Below, piece after piece: positions 32,968 to 41,406 of a stretch of 64,000 nt of DNA (position 1 is the first letter of the stretch; every line of letters starts with the position of its first letter). The translations under genes and the position numbers were made by a program. Where the stretch lies: assembly GCA_965371225.1 (NCBI GenBank), contig CBDUXP010000007.1, forward strand, positions 52,974 to 116,973. The letters run 5' to 3'. Under the pieces are notes generated by a model. The model saw nothing but the letters and a program-made list of their open reading frames with translations. It was not told the DNA's origin and made no database searches. Source of the DNA: CBDUXP01 sp965371225 [NCBI: uncultured bacterium]. GTDB lineage: Bacteria; Abyssobacteria; SURF-5; CBDUXP01.

Positions 32968-34749
32968 TTACTCACGTTCAAACCAGCGCTCCCATTCGAA
33001 ATCGGCCGTCGGCAATAGGTCGGCGGTACGGTGCACCAAGATCGCGCGAATTTCCGACGCCGTGGCGGCCGACAACGCTTCCGCCGCCACCGCCTGGGAA
33101 TCGCTCAGGGAGATGGACCGGATGATGCGCTTGATCTCCGGAATTTCGGCGGGGACCATGCTGAACTCGCGCAAGCCCAGGCCGAGCAGGAGCATAGTGA
33201 ACCCGGGGTGGCCTGCCAGATCGCCGCAGAGACTCACGGGCCTCTGGGCCTGTTCCGCGGCGCGGAGCAGATGGTGGAGACTGCGGATGATACTGGGATG
33301 CGCGGGCACGTACAGGTGCGAGACTAGTTCGTTGATGCGGTCCACCGCGAGCGTGTACTGAATGAGGTCGTTGGTGCCCACGCTCAGAAAATCGCATTCC
33401 CGCGCGAGCAGATCGGCGGTGAAGACGGCCGAGGGAATTTCGATCATCGCGCCAACAGCCATGTGCTCGGGCAGCGTCGCGGCCTCCGCGACCAACTCCG
33501 CCCAGGTTTGATCGAACGCCTCCCGCGCCCGCCGAAAGTCCTCGAGCCCGGTGACCATGGGAAACATGACGCGCACGTCCCCATGGGCGCCCGCCCGGCA
33601 AATGGCCCGCAGCTGCGTGCGGAACAACTCAGGATGCGCGAGACTGAACCGAATCGCGCGACAGCCCATGACGGGATTCGCCTCATGGTAGTCGTACTGC
33701 CCGTCCAGCACCCGATCCGCGCCCACGTCAAGGGTGCGGATGGTGACGGGCTGCCCGGCGAACCGTTCCGCGACCCGCCGGTACGCCTGATATTGCTCCT
33801 CTTCATCGGGCAGTGTGGGGCGATTCAAGAAGAGATATTCGGTCCGGTACAGCCCCACGCCTGTCGCGCCATGCATGTCGAGACTCACCACTTCGTCCGG
33901 CAGGTCAATATTTGCTTGAAGCTGGACTTCGATCTCGTCCGTCGTCTCCGCCCGTAAATCCTCCAACTGGTCCAGCTCGTGCTCGAACTCGATCACATGG
34001 GCCCGCCGTTCTTCCGTCGCGGCAATCATCTGCGCATCCGGATGCACGGTGACCTCACCCCGATACCCGTCCACGATCAACGTATCCCCGGGCCGGATGC
34101 GATAGAGCTGGGCCTTGGCGCCGACGACGGCGGGAATCTCGAGGGCCTTCGCCAGAATGGCCGTGTGGCTTGTCTGGCCGCCCGCCACCGTGACGAACGC
34201 CCGCACATGCTCCCGGTCCAACTGCATGGTGTCCGACGGGGTGAGGTCGTGCGCCACGACAATCACCGGCCCGTCCAACTTCTCGAGGCTCGCCGCCTCT
34301 CCAGTCGCCAATTTGCTCTGCACGCGCCGACACACGTCAGCGATATCCACAAAGCGATCCGCCAAATAGGGGTCGTCGACATGCTGAAACCGTTCGCGGA
34401 GCGTCGTCACCTCGTCAGCGAGAATGTACTCGACGTTCCGCAACTCGGACCGCACCCGTTGGGGGATGCGGCCGAAGAAGGTGGTGTCCTGCAGGAGTTG
34501 CAAATGCGACTTGAAGATTTCCTCCACACTGGGCTCGCCGATTTCTTCCATCGCGCGCCGACTCAGGGCCTCTATGTCTTTCCGCGTCTCGAGCACAGCC
34601 AGCGTAAGGCGTTGGATCTCCGCGTCCACCTCTTCTTCCTGAATCCGCCGCGGGACGACGTAGAAATCCTCGCTGAAGTGGATGTGCGCCCGGCCCACGG
34701 CGATCCCCGGCGACGCCGGCACCCCGGTAATGACGTTCGCTTCAGGCAT
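32968..34749 (-). CDS. ptsI: PTS enzyme I (phosphoenolpyruvate-protein phosphotransferase)
   Basis: A 593-residue enzyme I that takes phosphate from PEP and passes it to HPr. Visible landmarks are VPASPGIAVGRAH at the start, the phospho-His in AGGQTSHTAILAKALEIPA, GVGLYRTEYLFLNR, TLDVGADR, and PEP-site segments SVGTNDLIQYTLAVDR and SLCGDLAGHP. The last reads CGD where the common form is CGE. ATG 34749 lies seven bases inside the HPr gene; a TTG at 34761 is a less likely start. Confidence 0.94.
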   Translation of the reverse strand: MPEANVITGVPASPGIAVGRAHIHFSEDFYVVPRRIQEEEVDAEIQRLTLAVLETRKDIEALSRRAMEEIGEPSVEEIFKSHLQLLQDTTFFGRIPQRVRSELRNVEYILADEVTTLRERFQHVDDPYLADRFVDIADVCRRVQSKLATGEAASLEKLDGPVIVVAHDLTPSDTMQLDREHVRAFVTVAGGQTSHTAILAKALEIPAVVGAKAQLYRIRPGDTLIVDGYRGEVTVHPDAQMIAATEERRAHVIEFEHELDQLEDLRAETTDEIEVQLQANIDLPDEVVSLDMHGATGVGLYRTEYLFLNRPTLPDEEEQYQAYRRVAERFAGQPVTIRTLDVGADRVLDGQYDYHEANPVMGCRAIRFSLAHPELFRTQLRAICRAGAHGDVRVMFPMVTGLEDFRRAREAFDQTWAELVAEAATLPEHMAVGAMIEIPSAVFTADLLARECDFLSVGTNDLIQYTLAVDRINELVSHLYVPAHPSIIRSLHHLLRAAEQAQRPVSLCGDLAGHPGFTMLLLGLGLREFSMVPAEIPEIKRIIRSISLSDSQAVAAEALSAATASEIRAILVHRTADLLPTADFEWERWFERE

Positions 34750-35017
34750 AGGCCTCCCCAAAGCCCGACGCGAAATACTCCACGAGGAACTGCAGGCACG
34801 CCTCCTCGTCCGGTCCGTCCAGGTGCGCGATAACTTCCGCGCCGTTTCCCGCGGCGAGCGTGAGCAAACCGATGATGCTCTTCGCGTTCACCCGCTCGCC
34901 ATCCTTCTCCAAATAGACATCACAGCGGAACTTGTTCAGTTTCTCCACCAGCTTGGCCGCCGGTCGCGCGTGCAGCCCTATCTCATTTGTTACGCGCATG
35001 GTCACAGACCGGCTCAC
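34742..35017 (-). CDS. phosphocarrier protein HPr
   Basis: A 91-residue HPr. His16 in NEIGLHARPAAKL is the site phosphorylated by enzyme I; Ser47 in NAKSIIGLLTLAAG is the site used by HPr kinase. GTG 35017 gives these positions one residue beyond the classic His15/Ser46 and overlaps the rapZ stop by four bases; ATG 34999 would remove six residues. With hprK in the same operon, both HPr phosphorylation routes are encoded. Confidence 0.94.
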   Translation of the reverse strand: MSRSVTMRVTNEIGLHARPAAKLVEKLNKFRCDVYLEKDGERVNAKSIIGLLTLAAGNGAEVIAHLDGPDEEACLQFLVEYFASGFGEAYA

Positions 35018-35898
35018 GTAGCTTCCGCCCGCAAAAGGTCTCGATGCTGCACGTGAACCCGCCCGACCGGCGCCGCCCGGCCAAGGGCCTCTGCCAGGGC
35101 GACCCCGAGGGCGACCGACCGGTGCCGGCCTCCCGTACAGCCGACCCCGATCGTCAGGTAGCTCTTGCCCTCACGCGAGTAGGCCGGTAGTGCAAACGCG
35201 AGCAAGCCCACCATGCGGTCGAGGAATTCCGCGGTGGGCTCCGCCGTGAGGACGTAGTCGCGCACGGGCGCGTCCAATCCGGTCAGGGGCCGCAACGCTG
35301 GATCGTAGTGCGGATTCGGGAGGAATCGCGCATCGAAGAGCAAGTCCACTTCAGCGGGCACCCCGTACTTATACCCGAAAGAGACCACCTGCACCTGCAT
35401 CCGCACGCGCTCGGACGGGGCCGCGTATCGTTCCCGCAACACATCCCGAAGCTGGTGGACGGTCAGCCGCGAGGTATCGATCACCGCAGCCGCCTGCCGG
35501 CGCAGGACCGTCAGTTTCTCCCGCTCGGCTTCGATGGCACCCCGCAGGTCATCCGCGGCCGCCGCCATGGGATGCCGGCGCCGGGATTCGCTATAGCGTT
35601 GGACGAGAGTGTCCGTCGCTGCCTCCAGGAACAACACTTCATACCCGAGCCCGCGGCTCGTGAGCGCTTGGAGGTGCAGGGTGACATTCTCAAAGAACTC
35701 GCGCTCGCGAATATCGATGACGAGCGCCACCCGCCCCAACGTCGGCCCTTCCGTGGTGCATAGCTCGGAGAAGGGCGGCAACAAAGCGGCCGGCATATTA
35801 TCGATGCAGAAGTAGCCCAGGTCTTCCAGCACGTTCGCGGCGGCACTGCGGCCGGCGCCGGACAGGCCCGTGATGACGACGATATGCTGGGCGTCCAC
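35014..35898 (-). CDS. rapZ: RNase adaptor/nucleotide-binding protein RapZ (YvcJ family)
   Basis: A 294-residue RapZ. It begins with Walker A ITGLSGAGRSAAANVLEDLGY, then CIDNMPAALLPPF, and ends with the RapZ C-terminal block VGCTGGRHRSVALG, the presumed ligand and RNA-binding part. In E. coli it guides RNase E to the sRNA GlmZ; elsewhere the role is less clear. It lies two bases after hprK and overlaps HPr. In many relatives an EIIA-type gene intervenes before HPr; none is present. Confidence 0.94.
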   Translation of the reverse strand: MDAQHIVVITGLSGAGRSAAANVLEDLGYFCIDNMPAALLPPFSELCTTEGPTLGRVALVIDIREREFFENVTLHLQALTSRGLGYEVLFLEAATDTLVQRYSESRRRHPMAAAADDLRGAIEAEREKLTVLRRQAAAVIDTSRLTVHQLRDVLRERYAAPSERVRMQVQVVSFGYKYGVPAEVDLLFDARFLPNPHYDPALRPLTGLDAPVRDYVLTAEPTAEFLDRMVGLLAFALPAYSREGKSYLTIGVGCTGGRHRSVALGVALAEALGRAAPVGRVHVQHRDLLRAEAT

Positions 35899-35900
35899 GT

Positions 35901-36851
35901 TCAGGCGGAGCCGGTGTTCTGCGCCCGCAAGGCTTCCTGTAACTGTTCGTCAAGCTGGCGCGCGGTGTGGATGCCGAAGTCCTTCAGCCGCTGGTTCAAG
36001 GCTGCCACCTCGATAATGATGGCAATGTTGCGGCCGGGGCGCACCGGGATCGTCAATTTCGGCAGGCGCAGCTCCAGCAAGATGAAGGAGTCTTCCTCGA
36101 TCCCGAGCCGGTCGTACTCCTTCGAGACATCCCAGTCTTCCAATTCGATCACGAGGCGGACGCGCTTGGTGTCGCGCACGGCGCCCACGCCAAAGATATT
36201 CCGCACATCGACGATGCCGAGCCCGCGCACCTCCATGTGGTGCTTCACTAGCGCCAGGCCTGCCCCATAGAGGTAGCGGTCCGCGCGGCGCGTAATCGCC
36301 ACAGCGTCGTCGGCCACCAGCCGATGCCCGCGTTCCACCAGTTCCAGTGCCGCTTCGCTCTTGCCCACGCCCGCGTGCCCGAGAATCAGGACGCCCACCC
36401 CATGGACATCCACCAAGGTGCCGTGCAGCGTCGTCTGCGGGGAGAAGCGCTCATCGAGGAACACGATCGCCTTGCTCACGACTTTCGTCGTGGTGAGCAG
36501 GGAGCGCAGCACCGGCACTCGCGCCGCCTCGGCGGCTTCGAGAAACACGGGGGGCGGCATGAGGCCGCGGCTGATAATGAAGCAGGGAATATCGAACTCG
36601 AACATGCGCGTTACGCGTTCCTGCAGCGTGTCGGGCGGCAACTGGAGCATGTAGTTGATCTCGGTGAGCCCCATGACCTGCGCCCGATCAAACGCGAAAT
36701 AGTCCAAGTACCCCGCGAGCGCGAGACCGGGCCGATTCACATCGGGAATGGACAGGGTGCGGTCGAGGCCTGCCTCACCAGCGATGACGTGCAGCCGCAA
36801 CCCAGTCTTCTCTTCAGCGAGAAATTCGGCCACCGGAAGGGACGGGCGCAT
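35901..36851 (-). CDS. hprK: HPr kinase/phosphorylase
   Basis: A 316-residue bifunctional enzyme that phosphorylates HPr on the regulatory Ser and reverses the reaction. The P-loop is GHAGVGKSEAALELV, followed by HRLVADDAV, and the HprK signature is in RGLGIVDVRNIFGVGAVR. The N-terminal domain (VAEFLAEEKTGLRL) matches the usual two-domain form. The substrate HPr carries the target Ser47 two genes downstream. Confidence 0.95.
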   Translation of the reverse strand: MRPSLPVAEFLAEEKTGLRLHVIAGEAGLDRTLSIPDVNRPGLALAGYLDYFAFDRAQVMGLTEINYMLQLPPDTLQERVTRMFEFDIPCFIISRGLMPPPVFLEAAEAARVPVLRSLLTTTKVVSKAIVFLDERFSPQTTLHGTLVDVHGVGVLILGHAGVGKSEAALELVERGHRLVADDAVAITRRADRYLYGAGLALVKHHMEVRGLGIVDVRNIFGVGAVRDTKRVRLVIELEDWDVSKEYDRLGIEEDSFILLELRLPKLTIPVRPGRNIAIIIEVAALNQRLKDFGIHTARQLDEQLQEALRAQNTGSA

Positions 36852-36874
36852 GTGGAGTCCCGCGCGCCGGGGCC

Positions 36875-37474
36875 CTACGACCGGGTAATCAACCCGAGCT
36901 GACCGTCGGGACCCCGGTAGAGGACGTCAACGCTATTGCTCTCGTCGTTGATGAAGGCGAAGAACCGGTGTCCGTTGGCGAGCAGGGCCTCGATGGCAAG
37001 GGTCAGCGGCATCGGCCCGGCCGGCGCGCGGGTCGGCAAATCCGCCGCCACCACCGCCCCTTCGGCCTCTGCGCCGGGGTCGATATCCCCCTCAGCCCAC
37101 TCGTCCTCGGCCTCATTCCCGTCCCATTCTTGTTCGGCCACGGCCGCCGCGTGCAGGTCGCGCTCCGCATGGTCCGGGCCGGTTTTCTTGCGCCGCGTCA
37201 CCCGGTCCTTGTGCTTGCGGACTTGCCGCTCCAGCCGGTGCACCGCCCGGTCCACCGCGGCGTACATGTCCGGATCCCGCTCCCGCACGTGCAACGTCAC
37301 GTGATTCCCCGTGACCGTGATGTCAGTCACATGGTCGTCCCGTTCGAGAAACAGAATGACGTGCGCGTCGAGTAGATTATGGAAGAAATGCTCCAGCTTG
37401 GCGAGGCGCCGCGCGACGTGGTCCCGCAGGGGGCGCGTCACATCAATGTGGCGCCCAGTCACTCGGACTTGCAT
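36875..37474 (-). CDS. hpf: long-form ribosome hibernation-promoting factor
   Basis: A 199-residue HPF. The N-terminal S30AE domain (VTGRHIDVTRPLRDHVARRL, AVDRAVHRLERQVRKHKDR) binds the decoding centre. After an acidic linker the C-terminal domain (ANGHRFFAFINDESNSVDVL in part, ending DGQLGLITRS) is the dimerisation part that joins two ribosomes into 100S particles. It is the first gene after a good promoter at 37594-37622. In many related gene orders rpoN precedes it; here lptB does. Confidence 0.93.
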   Translation of the reverse strand: MQVRVTGRHIDVTRPLRDHVARRLAKLEHFFHNLLDAHVILFLERDDHVTDITVTGNHVTLHVRERDPDMYAAVDRAVHRLERQVRKHKDRVTRRKKTGPDHAERDLHAAAVAEQEWDGNEAEDEWAEGDIDPGAEAEGAVVAADLPTRAPAGPMPLTLAIEALLANGHRFFAFINDESNSVDVLYRGPDGQLGLITRS

Positions 37475-37593
37475 TCACCACCCTCCTCTCGGCAACGGCT
37501 CCTTGGGCGCGGTCGGGGCGAGCTGCCGGCGCGGGCCACGAGTGTACTCATGCAGGGGGCGGCAGCCGAATGAGGCCCCTGCCGCGGACCAGT

Positions 37594-37622
37594 ATCATAC
37601 CCAGGACCTACGTAAGCGTCAA
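37594..37622 (-). promoter_or_regulatory. strong sigma-70-type promoter of the hpf-hprK-rapZ-HPr-ptsI operon
   Basis: The minus strand reads TTGACG (37622-37617), exactly 17 bases, then TATGAT (37599-37594): 5 of 6 matches at each hexamer. It lies immediately after the lptB stop and 119 bases before the hpf start, leaving a leader of about 110 bases. This is the best promoter match found in the window. Confidence 0.65.
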
Positions 37623-37635
37623 TTTGGACAGGAGG

Positions 37636-38415
37636 TTACGTGTCCTTCCCCGCAACGTCGGCATCGGGCACGTACCGAAACTCTTCCCCCAAATAGACTT
37701 GCTTGGCCACCGGATGATCGACCAGTTCCCGAGATGATCCGGACACCACGACCCGCCCCTCGTGGATGAGGTAGGCGCGGTCCACCACGTCCAGCGTTTC
37801 CCGCACGCTGTGGTCCGTAATCAGGATCCCCAGCCCCCGCGTGCGCAGATCCTTCACGAGGGTCTGCAGCCCGAACACGGCCTTCGGGTCCACGCCGGAA
37901 AACGGCTCGTCGAGCAAGAGAAACCGCGGCTCCAAAACCAGGGCGCGCCCGATTTCGACCCGGCGGCGCTCGCCCCCCGACAGCGCGTACGCGCGTTGGT
38001 CCGCGAGACCGTCGATCCCCATACTCTCCAGCATGCGCGTCACCCGGTCGCGCTGTTCCGCCACCGGAATGGGGAGCATCTCCGCGACGGCCTGCAGGTT
38101 TTCCCGCACCGTCATCCGGCGGAAGATGGACGCTTCCTGGGGGAGATAGCCCACCCCGCACCGCGCCCGTTGGTACATGGGCAGCCGCGTCAGCTCCTCG
38201 TTGTCCAGGAGCACACGCCCGGCATCGGGCCGGGTGAGGCCCACCACCATATTAAACGTCGTCGTCTTACCGGCCCCATTGGGGCCCAGCAGCCCCACGA
38301 TTTCGCCAGCGGCCACGGCAATGTCCACGTCATTCACGACGCGCCGGCCCTTGTACGCCTTGACCAGGTGCTCCGCGGACAGCGTGCCGGTCAGCGCGGC
38401 GCCGTCACTCGCCAT
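37636..38415 (-). CDS. lptB: LPS export ABC ATPase LptB
   Basis: A 259-residue ATPase that powers LPS extraction from the inner membrane with LptF/LptG. Walker A GPNGAGKTTTFNMVVGL, the LptB-specific GVGYLPQEASIFRRMTVREN in part, signature LSGGERRRVEIGRAL, Walker B LLLDEPFSGVDP and ITDHSVRETL are all present. Its start overlaps lptA by 11 bases. LptF and LptG are not in the window. Confidence 0.95.
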   Translation of the reverse strand: MASDGAALTGTLSAEHLVKAYKGRRVVNDVDIAVAAGEIVGLLGPNGAGKTTTFNMVVGLTRPDAGRVLLDNEELTRLPMYQRARCGVGYLPQEASIFRRMTVRENLQAVAEMLPIPVAEQRDRVTRMLESMGIDGLADQRAYALSGGERRRVEIGRALVLEPRFLLLDEPFSGVDPKAVFGLQTLVKDLRTRGLGILITDHSVRETLDVVDRAYLIHEGRVVVSGSSRELVDHPVAKQVYLGEEFRYVPDADVAGKDT

Positions 38416-38950
38416 CGCTGCTCGTGTCGAGTTGCTTCGGGAAAATCACGCCCCGGACGTTCCCCTCCGCGGACACGCGATTGGTTTCGAGATACACCCG
38501 AATCCGATCCGCCGTGAGTTGCCCCCGGTCATCCTCCACATAGTTGTCCTGCAGCAGGTCCACCGTCCCCTGGCGGCCGTCGTAGACCGCCAACTCGCTC
38601 TTCGCGGTTAACCCTTCCCGCATCATGACCACCCGGCCCTCCGCGACAATCCGATCGGCCTGTCGCGACCCCTCCACCGTAAAGATGGTGACCTTGGTGG
38701 CTTTCAGACGCGCCTCGCGCTGGTCCCGACCGACCACGATGATGTCCACGTGCCCCTGGAACACTTGCGGCTCGTCCGGGGTCTGGGTCACCGCCATGGA
38801 GTCGGCGTGGATCAGGCGGACCTCCTTGATCTCGCTGGGCACCACCGAGCCCCCCGCGGCCGTTTGCGGGCTCGCGGGCGGGACGCCCGCCGCGAGCACG
38901 CCGCCCCACGCGCCCAGCAGGACGAACGCCCTAGCCGGCCAGTTCCGCAT
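38405..38950 (-). CDS. lptA: LPS transport periplasmic protein LptA (OstA-like)
   Basis: A 181-residue OstA-family protein with an N-terminal signal sequence (FVLLGAWGGVLAAGVPPA). The beta-jellyroll repeats read as IHADSMAVTQ, QVFQGHVDIIV, IVAEGRVVMMREGLTAKSE and QLTADRIRVYLETNRV. LptA bridges LptC and LptD across the periplasm. It overlaps lptC by 20 bases and lptB by 11, so the export genes are tightly coupled. Confidence 0.9.
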   Translation of the reverse strand: MRNWPARAFVLLGAWGGVLAAGVPPASPQTAAGGSVVPSEIKEVRLIHADSMAVTQTPDEPQVFQGHVDIIVVGRDQREARLKATKVTIFTVEGSRQADRIVAEGRVVMMREGLTAKSELAVYDGRQGTVDLLQDNYVEDDRGQLTADRIRVYLETNRVSAEGNVRGVIFPKQLDTSSDGE

Positions 38951-39605
38951 CGTGCAACACGCCGTGTACCTGGAAGAGCTTCACATCTTGCAGCCCAGGT
39001 GAGGTTTCCATTCCCGTTGCCGTGATGTGCGACTCGCCCCGGCGCAACGTCACGCGTCCGTCGGTTCGCAATTTTCGATTCGCCCCGCTCCAATACAGGA
39101 TAGTGCTGTCCAGGGTATCCCCGTTCGGCGCCGCAATATGCACGTGGCCCCGCAGGGTGGCATCCTGCGACGCCGGGTCGTAATCCGCCTCGTCCGCGGT
39201 CACGATCGTCGGCCTCGGGTCTTCCCCGAAGAACTGCAGGGTCACCTCTACCAGGTGGGCGGGTTCCTGCGGCCGCTGCTGCACCCGCGCCGCATGCAAC
39301 TCCCACTCAGTGACCAGGCCCCGGGTCTGGCGGAACGTGACGTCTTCCAACTCCTGTTCCAGGCTCAGGCCCCCCAAGGCGCCCGAGGCCGAGAACGCGT
39401 CAGGCTCGGGAGCGGTGGGGGCCACTGCCCCCGGACCCGGCAAGGCGGCCAGCGGTGGGGCGGCGGGTTTTTCTGCTCGCGGTGCAGGCGGCGCTTCCGG
39501 CGGCGGAACGGCGGATGCCCCACACCCGGCGGCGCCGATGAGCAGCCACCCCACGAGCCACCCGGGGCGCAGCCGGACCGCACACCCACGGGCTCCGCGC
39601 CTCAC
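38931..39605 (-). CDS. lptC: LPS export protein LptC
   Basis: A 224-residue LptC-like protein. The start has a hydrophobic segment ending in AAGC, so a lipoprotein anchor is possible in place of the usual membrane helix. A Pro/Ala-rich linker (to about residue 75) leads to an OstA-like jellyroll: IVTADEADYDPASQDATLRGHVHI in part, then GDTLDSTILYWSGANRKL and ESHITATGMETSPGLQDV, the last being typical of LptC. The GTG start overlaps the coaX stop by four bases. Confidence 0.85.
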   Translation of the reverse strand: MRRGARGCAVRLRPGWLVGWLLIGAAGCGASAVPPPEAPPAPRAEKPAAPPLAALPGPGAVAPTAPEPDAFSASGALGGLSLEQELEDVTFRQTRGLVTEWELHAARVQQRPQEPAHLVEVTLQFFGEDPRPTIVTADEADYDPASQDATLRGHVHIAAPNGDTLDSTILYWSGANRKLRTDGRVTLRRGESHITATGMETSPGLQDVKLFQVHGVLHDAELAG

Positions 39606-40399
39606 TGTGCGTGCCCCCCCCGGCGTGGGCCGCCGCGGTTGCGTTCGTACACGAGCTTGAGACCGATGAGCGTCAAGTCCGGTTCCACGTGCTGAATGGA
39701 TACCGCATGGGAGGCCATGAGCGACGCGAGGCCACCGGTCGCCACAACTGTGGCATCCGGGGCATCCATCTCCTCACGGAAGCGCGCCACCATACCGTCG
39801 ACCAGTGAAGCGTACCCCAGGATGAGGCCGGACCGGAGGCACGCGGCCGTGTTCCGGCCGATCGCCGTTGTCGGGGAGTGCAAGTCTACCCGTGGCAGCT
39901 TTGCGGCGCGCTGCGCGAGGGCTTCCGCGCTGATGGCAATACCCGGCACGATCGAGCCGCCCAGGTACTCGGCGTTCGCGCTGATGGCGTCAAACGTCGT
40001 CGCCGTCCCGAAATCCACCGCGACCGCGGGGCCACCATACAGCTCCAGGGTGGCCATGGCATTGACGATGCGGTCCGCTCCCAGCTCGTGCGGATTTTCA
40101 TTGCGGAGCACCAGCCCACTTTTGACCCCCGGCTTGACGAACAACGGCTCGCACGAGAAGTACCGGTCCGCCAAGTCCTCGAAGACGGGCTCCAGTGGCG
40201 GCACCACGGAGGAGATGCAGAGGCCCGTGCACTCATCCGGCGTAATCCCGACCTGCGTGAAGAGGCTGCTGAGGAGCACCCAGTACTCATCGGCCGACCT
40301 CTTCAAATCGGTCCCCAGGCGCCACCGATGCATCAGCCGTTCGCCCTCGTAGACGCCCAGGACCATCTGCGTATTGCCGATATCGAGCACCACGAGCAT
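39602..40399 (-). CDS. coaX: type III pantothenate kinase
   Basis: A 265-residue CoaX that catalyses the first step of coenzyme A synthesis. Diagnostic motifs are the phosphate loop LVVLDIGNTQMVLGV, the pantothenate-site ELGADRIVNAMATLE, VDFGTATTFDAIS, GGSIVPGIAI and the C-terminal ATGGLASL. It follows birA by two bases and overlaps lptC. The birA-coaX pairing is common in bacteria. Confidence 0.95.
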   Translation of the reverse strand: MLVVLDIGNTQMVLGVYEGERLMHRWRLGTDLKRSADEYWVLLSSLFTQVGITPDECTGLCISSVVPPLEPVFEDLADRYFSCEPLFVKPGVKSGLVLRNENPHELGADRIVNAMATLELYGGPAVAVDFGTATTFDAISANAEYLGGSIVPGIAISAEALAQRAAKLPRVDLHSPTTAIGRNTAACLRSGLILGYASLVDGMVARFREEMDAPDATVVATGGLASLMASHAVSIQHVEPDLTLIGLKLVYERNRGGPRRGGHAQ

Positions 40400-40401
40400 G
40401 C

Positions 40402-41406
40402 TTACGCCCCCCGCGCGTCCAGCGTCACGTCTCCACTCAGCACGGTTTCCACCTTACCATCCTCCGCCCGCACGACGAGCCCGCCCTGGGGGGTCACTTC
40501 CTCCGCCACCCCCCGCAGCCGGCGGCCACCGCCCACCACCGTCACGCGCCGATGCAGGGTCACGCTGCGCGCCCGCCACCGCTCCAGCACCGGCTCAAAG
40601 CCCTGCGCGAGGGCCACCTCGTACTCCCGATCCAGCGCCGTGAGCACGGCCTGGAACACCGCCACCCGATCCACGGGCCGGCCGGCAGCCAGCGTGAGCG
40701 AGGTCGCCGTCTCCCGAAGGTCGGCGGGAAACTCGTCGCGCATGTGATGGACGTTGAGCCCGATGCCGACGAGCACGTGCCGCACCGCGTCCTGTTCCGC
40801 GGCCAGCTCCGTGAGGATGCCGCAGACCTTGCGCCCATCGAGCAGGAGGTCATTGGGCCACTTGATGCCGGCTTGCAGCCCCGTCGCTTCCGCGATTCCG
40901 TCCGCGACCGCCACAGCCACCATGAGCGTCAGGGGCGCGAGTTCCATGGGCGTCAGGGGCGGGCGCAGGATCACCGTCATCCAGATGCCCCGGCTGGGGG
41001 CGGTATGCCAGCTCCGGCCCAAGCGGCCGCGGCCGCGACTCTGGCATTCCGCTACCACCACGGCGCCCTCCGCCGCACCCTCTGCCGCGAGGTCGGCAGC
41101 CACCGTCATGGTGGAGGTCACGTCCACGTAATGGAACAGATCGCGACCGATACGGCGCGTATCGAGCCCGCCGAGGACGCGCGCGGGGGTCAGAATGTCG
41201 GGCATCCCCTGCAGGCGATAGCCGGCCCGCCGGCGCGCCTCAATGCCGTAGCCCGCGGCGCGCAGGCCCTCGATGCGCTTCCACACCGCGGCGCGGCTGA
41301 CGCCCAGGGTAGCGCCCAGTTCGGCGCCGGAGAGATAGCGCGGACCCGCCGCGTCCAACTGGGCGAGGAGGGCCGCGGACAGGTCCCGCGACGCCGGCCC
41401 GGCCAT
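40402..41406 (-). CDS. birA: biotin-[acetyl-CoA-carboxylase] ligase with DNA-binding domain
   Basis: A 334-residue bifunctional BirA. The N-terminal winged helix (LSGAELGATLGVSRAAVWKRIEGLRAAGYGIEA in part, containing GVSRAAVWKRI) suggests autoregulation or control of biotin genes. The catalytic part has the adenylate loop ECQSRGRGRLGRSW, LAPLTLMVAVAVAD and KWPNDLLLDGRKVCGIL. It joins biotin to carboxylase carrier domains. TGATG overlap with nadC upstream. Confidence 0.95.
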   Translation of the reverse strand: MAGPASRDLSAALLAQLDAAGPRYLSGAELGATLGVSRAAVWKRIEGLRAAGYGIEARRRAGYRLQGMPDILTPARVLGGLDTRRIGRDLFHYVDVTSTMTVAADLAAEGAAEGAVVVAECQSRGRGRLGRSWHTAPSRGIWMTVILRPPLTPMELAPLTLMVAVAVADGIAEATGLQAGIKWPNDLLLDGRKVCGILTELAAEQDAVRHVLVGIGLNVHHMRDEFPADLRETATSLTLAAGRPVDRVAVFQAVLTALDREYEVALAQGFEPVLERWRARSVTLHRRVTVVGGGRRLRGVAEEVTPQGGLVVRAEDGKVETVLSGDVTLDARGA

